Made by a program: the position numbers and the translations under genes. Below are positions 63,637 to 64,000 of a stretch of 64,000 nucleotides of DNA, in pieces. Location: positions 394,439 through 458,438 of the forward strand of contig NZ_JABBWV010000003.1 in assembly GCF_012999535.1 (NCBI RefSeq), in the 5' to 3' direction. Below the pieces are notes generated by a model. The model saw nothing but the letters and a program-made list of their open reading frames with translations, ran no database searches and was not told where the DNA came from. Each line of letters opens with the position of its first letter. Position 1 is the stretch's first letter. The stretch comes from Microbispora sp. H11081. GTDB lineage: Bacteria; Actinomycetota; Actinomycetes; Streptosporangiales; Streptosporangiaceae.

Positions 63637-64000
63637 TCACGCCGGCTCGTCCACCAACTCCCGCGTGACGTCGTGCGCCATGGCGGACAGTCGCGCGGCG
63701 TCCCGGCCGGGAGAGGCCTCGAACACCTTGCGGTACTCCCTGCTGAACTGCGACGGGCTTTCGTAACCGACGAAATAGCCGATCTCCGCCACGTTCCCCG
63801 ACCGGGTCATGAGCAGGGTGCGGGCCGTCTGGAGACGGATCTGCTTCTGGAACCGCACCGGCGTCATCGACGTCGCGGCGCGGAAGTGCCGGTGAAAGGA
63901 CGACGCGCTCATACCGCAGAGTTCCGCCAGATCCGTGACGGAGAGGTGCTCCCGGTAGTGCTCGCGGATCCAGCGGATTCCCCGGGAGATGAGCGCGAGA
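63637..64000 (-). CDS. AraC family transcriptional regulator (N-terminal part outside window)
   Basis: The visible 120 residues are the C-terminal DNA-binding part. IRWIREHYREHLSVTDLAELCGMSASSFHRHFRAATSMTPVRFQKQIRLQTARTLLM is the first helix-turn-helix. GNVAEIGYFVGYESPSQFSREYRKVFEASPGRDA is the second, with the AraC signature. The frame continues past base 64000, so the ligand-binding N-terminus is missing from view. It is transcribed towards the SnoaL-like gene and may control it. Confidence 0.9.
   Translation of the reverse strand, partial: LALISRGIRWIREHYREHLSVTDLAELCGMSASSFHRHFRAATSMTPVRFQKQIRLQTARTLLMTRSGNVAEIGYFVGYESPSQFSREYRKVFEASPGRDAARLSAMAHDVTRELVDEPA

Overview
The window is high-GC DNA, roughly 70 % G+C with very strong G/C preference at third codon positions. 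Gene content is that of a filamentous actinobacterium: a DUF574-type methyltransferase, an SPW-repeat protein, a CU044_5270-type ECF operon, a SigR-like sigma factor, a LigD-type phosphoesterase, a Pls/PosA-like synthetase and a secreted PL11 lyase with CBM2. A member of the Streptosporangiales or a close relative is my best guess; that is inference, since no rRNA or other marker is present. No rRNA, tRNA, CRISPR array, insertion sequence or replication origin was recognised.

Layout. 1-3042: end of a heptose/sugar-nucleotide and glycosyltransferase operon (rfaE2-like, SDR, GT9, UXS-like), mostly with overlapping ends. 3164-6895: AhpD-like protein, DUF6461-like protein, MerR regulator, pirin. 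7176-8677: a scarred accessory patch (RHH protein, 5'-truncated toxin-like gene, 5'-truncated response regulator) next to a Mut7-C protein. 8711-14226: choline-to-betaine module (betB, betA), a divergent IclR regulator, and a Rieske ferredoxin with its reductase. Similar palindromic sites lie before both transcription units. 14414-20850: SPW protein, a 254-bp inverted-repeat element, secreted M14 carboxypeptidase, NAD(P)H-binding protein, DUF4239-like membrane protein, Pro-rich protein, methyltransferase.

20903-25996 is a tightly overlapping three-gene operon: a DUF559-type nuclease, a winged-helix protein, and a 1095-residue protein with both an AAA and a HerA-like ATPase. It looks like an uncharacterised DNA-processing or defence cassette and is my main candidate for a new system. 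26145-32508: ECF/anti-sigma-like pair, membrane coiled-coil protein, secreted 5'-nucleotidase, LigD-type phosphoesterase fused to a decayed ligase domain, SigR-like factor. 32714-38991: small acidic protein, site-2 protease with CBS domains, SnoaL-like protein, CBM2-PL11 lyase, flavin amine oxidase-like protein.

39066-43877 is a 1603-residue soluble hybrid histidine kinase with nine HAMP units, of the Nik1 type. 44011-50799: DUF6098-like protein, secreted M1 aminopeptidase, BPL_N protein and a Pls/PosA-type synthetase. Known poly-lysine systems pair a Pls synthetase with an M1-type depolymerase, so these last three may work together. 51045-56215: TetR regulator divergent from an acyl-CoA dehydrogenase/SDR pair, amidohydrolase, FMN-dependent 2-hydroxyacid oxidase. 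56342-58616: decayed accessory DNA (a TPR-ATPase pseudogene, a toxin-antitoxin pair and remnants of a second). 58809-64000: a kinase/regulator pair followed by an Lnt-like acyltransferase, a GNAT protein, a SnoaL-like protein and the end of an AraC regulator.
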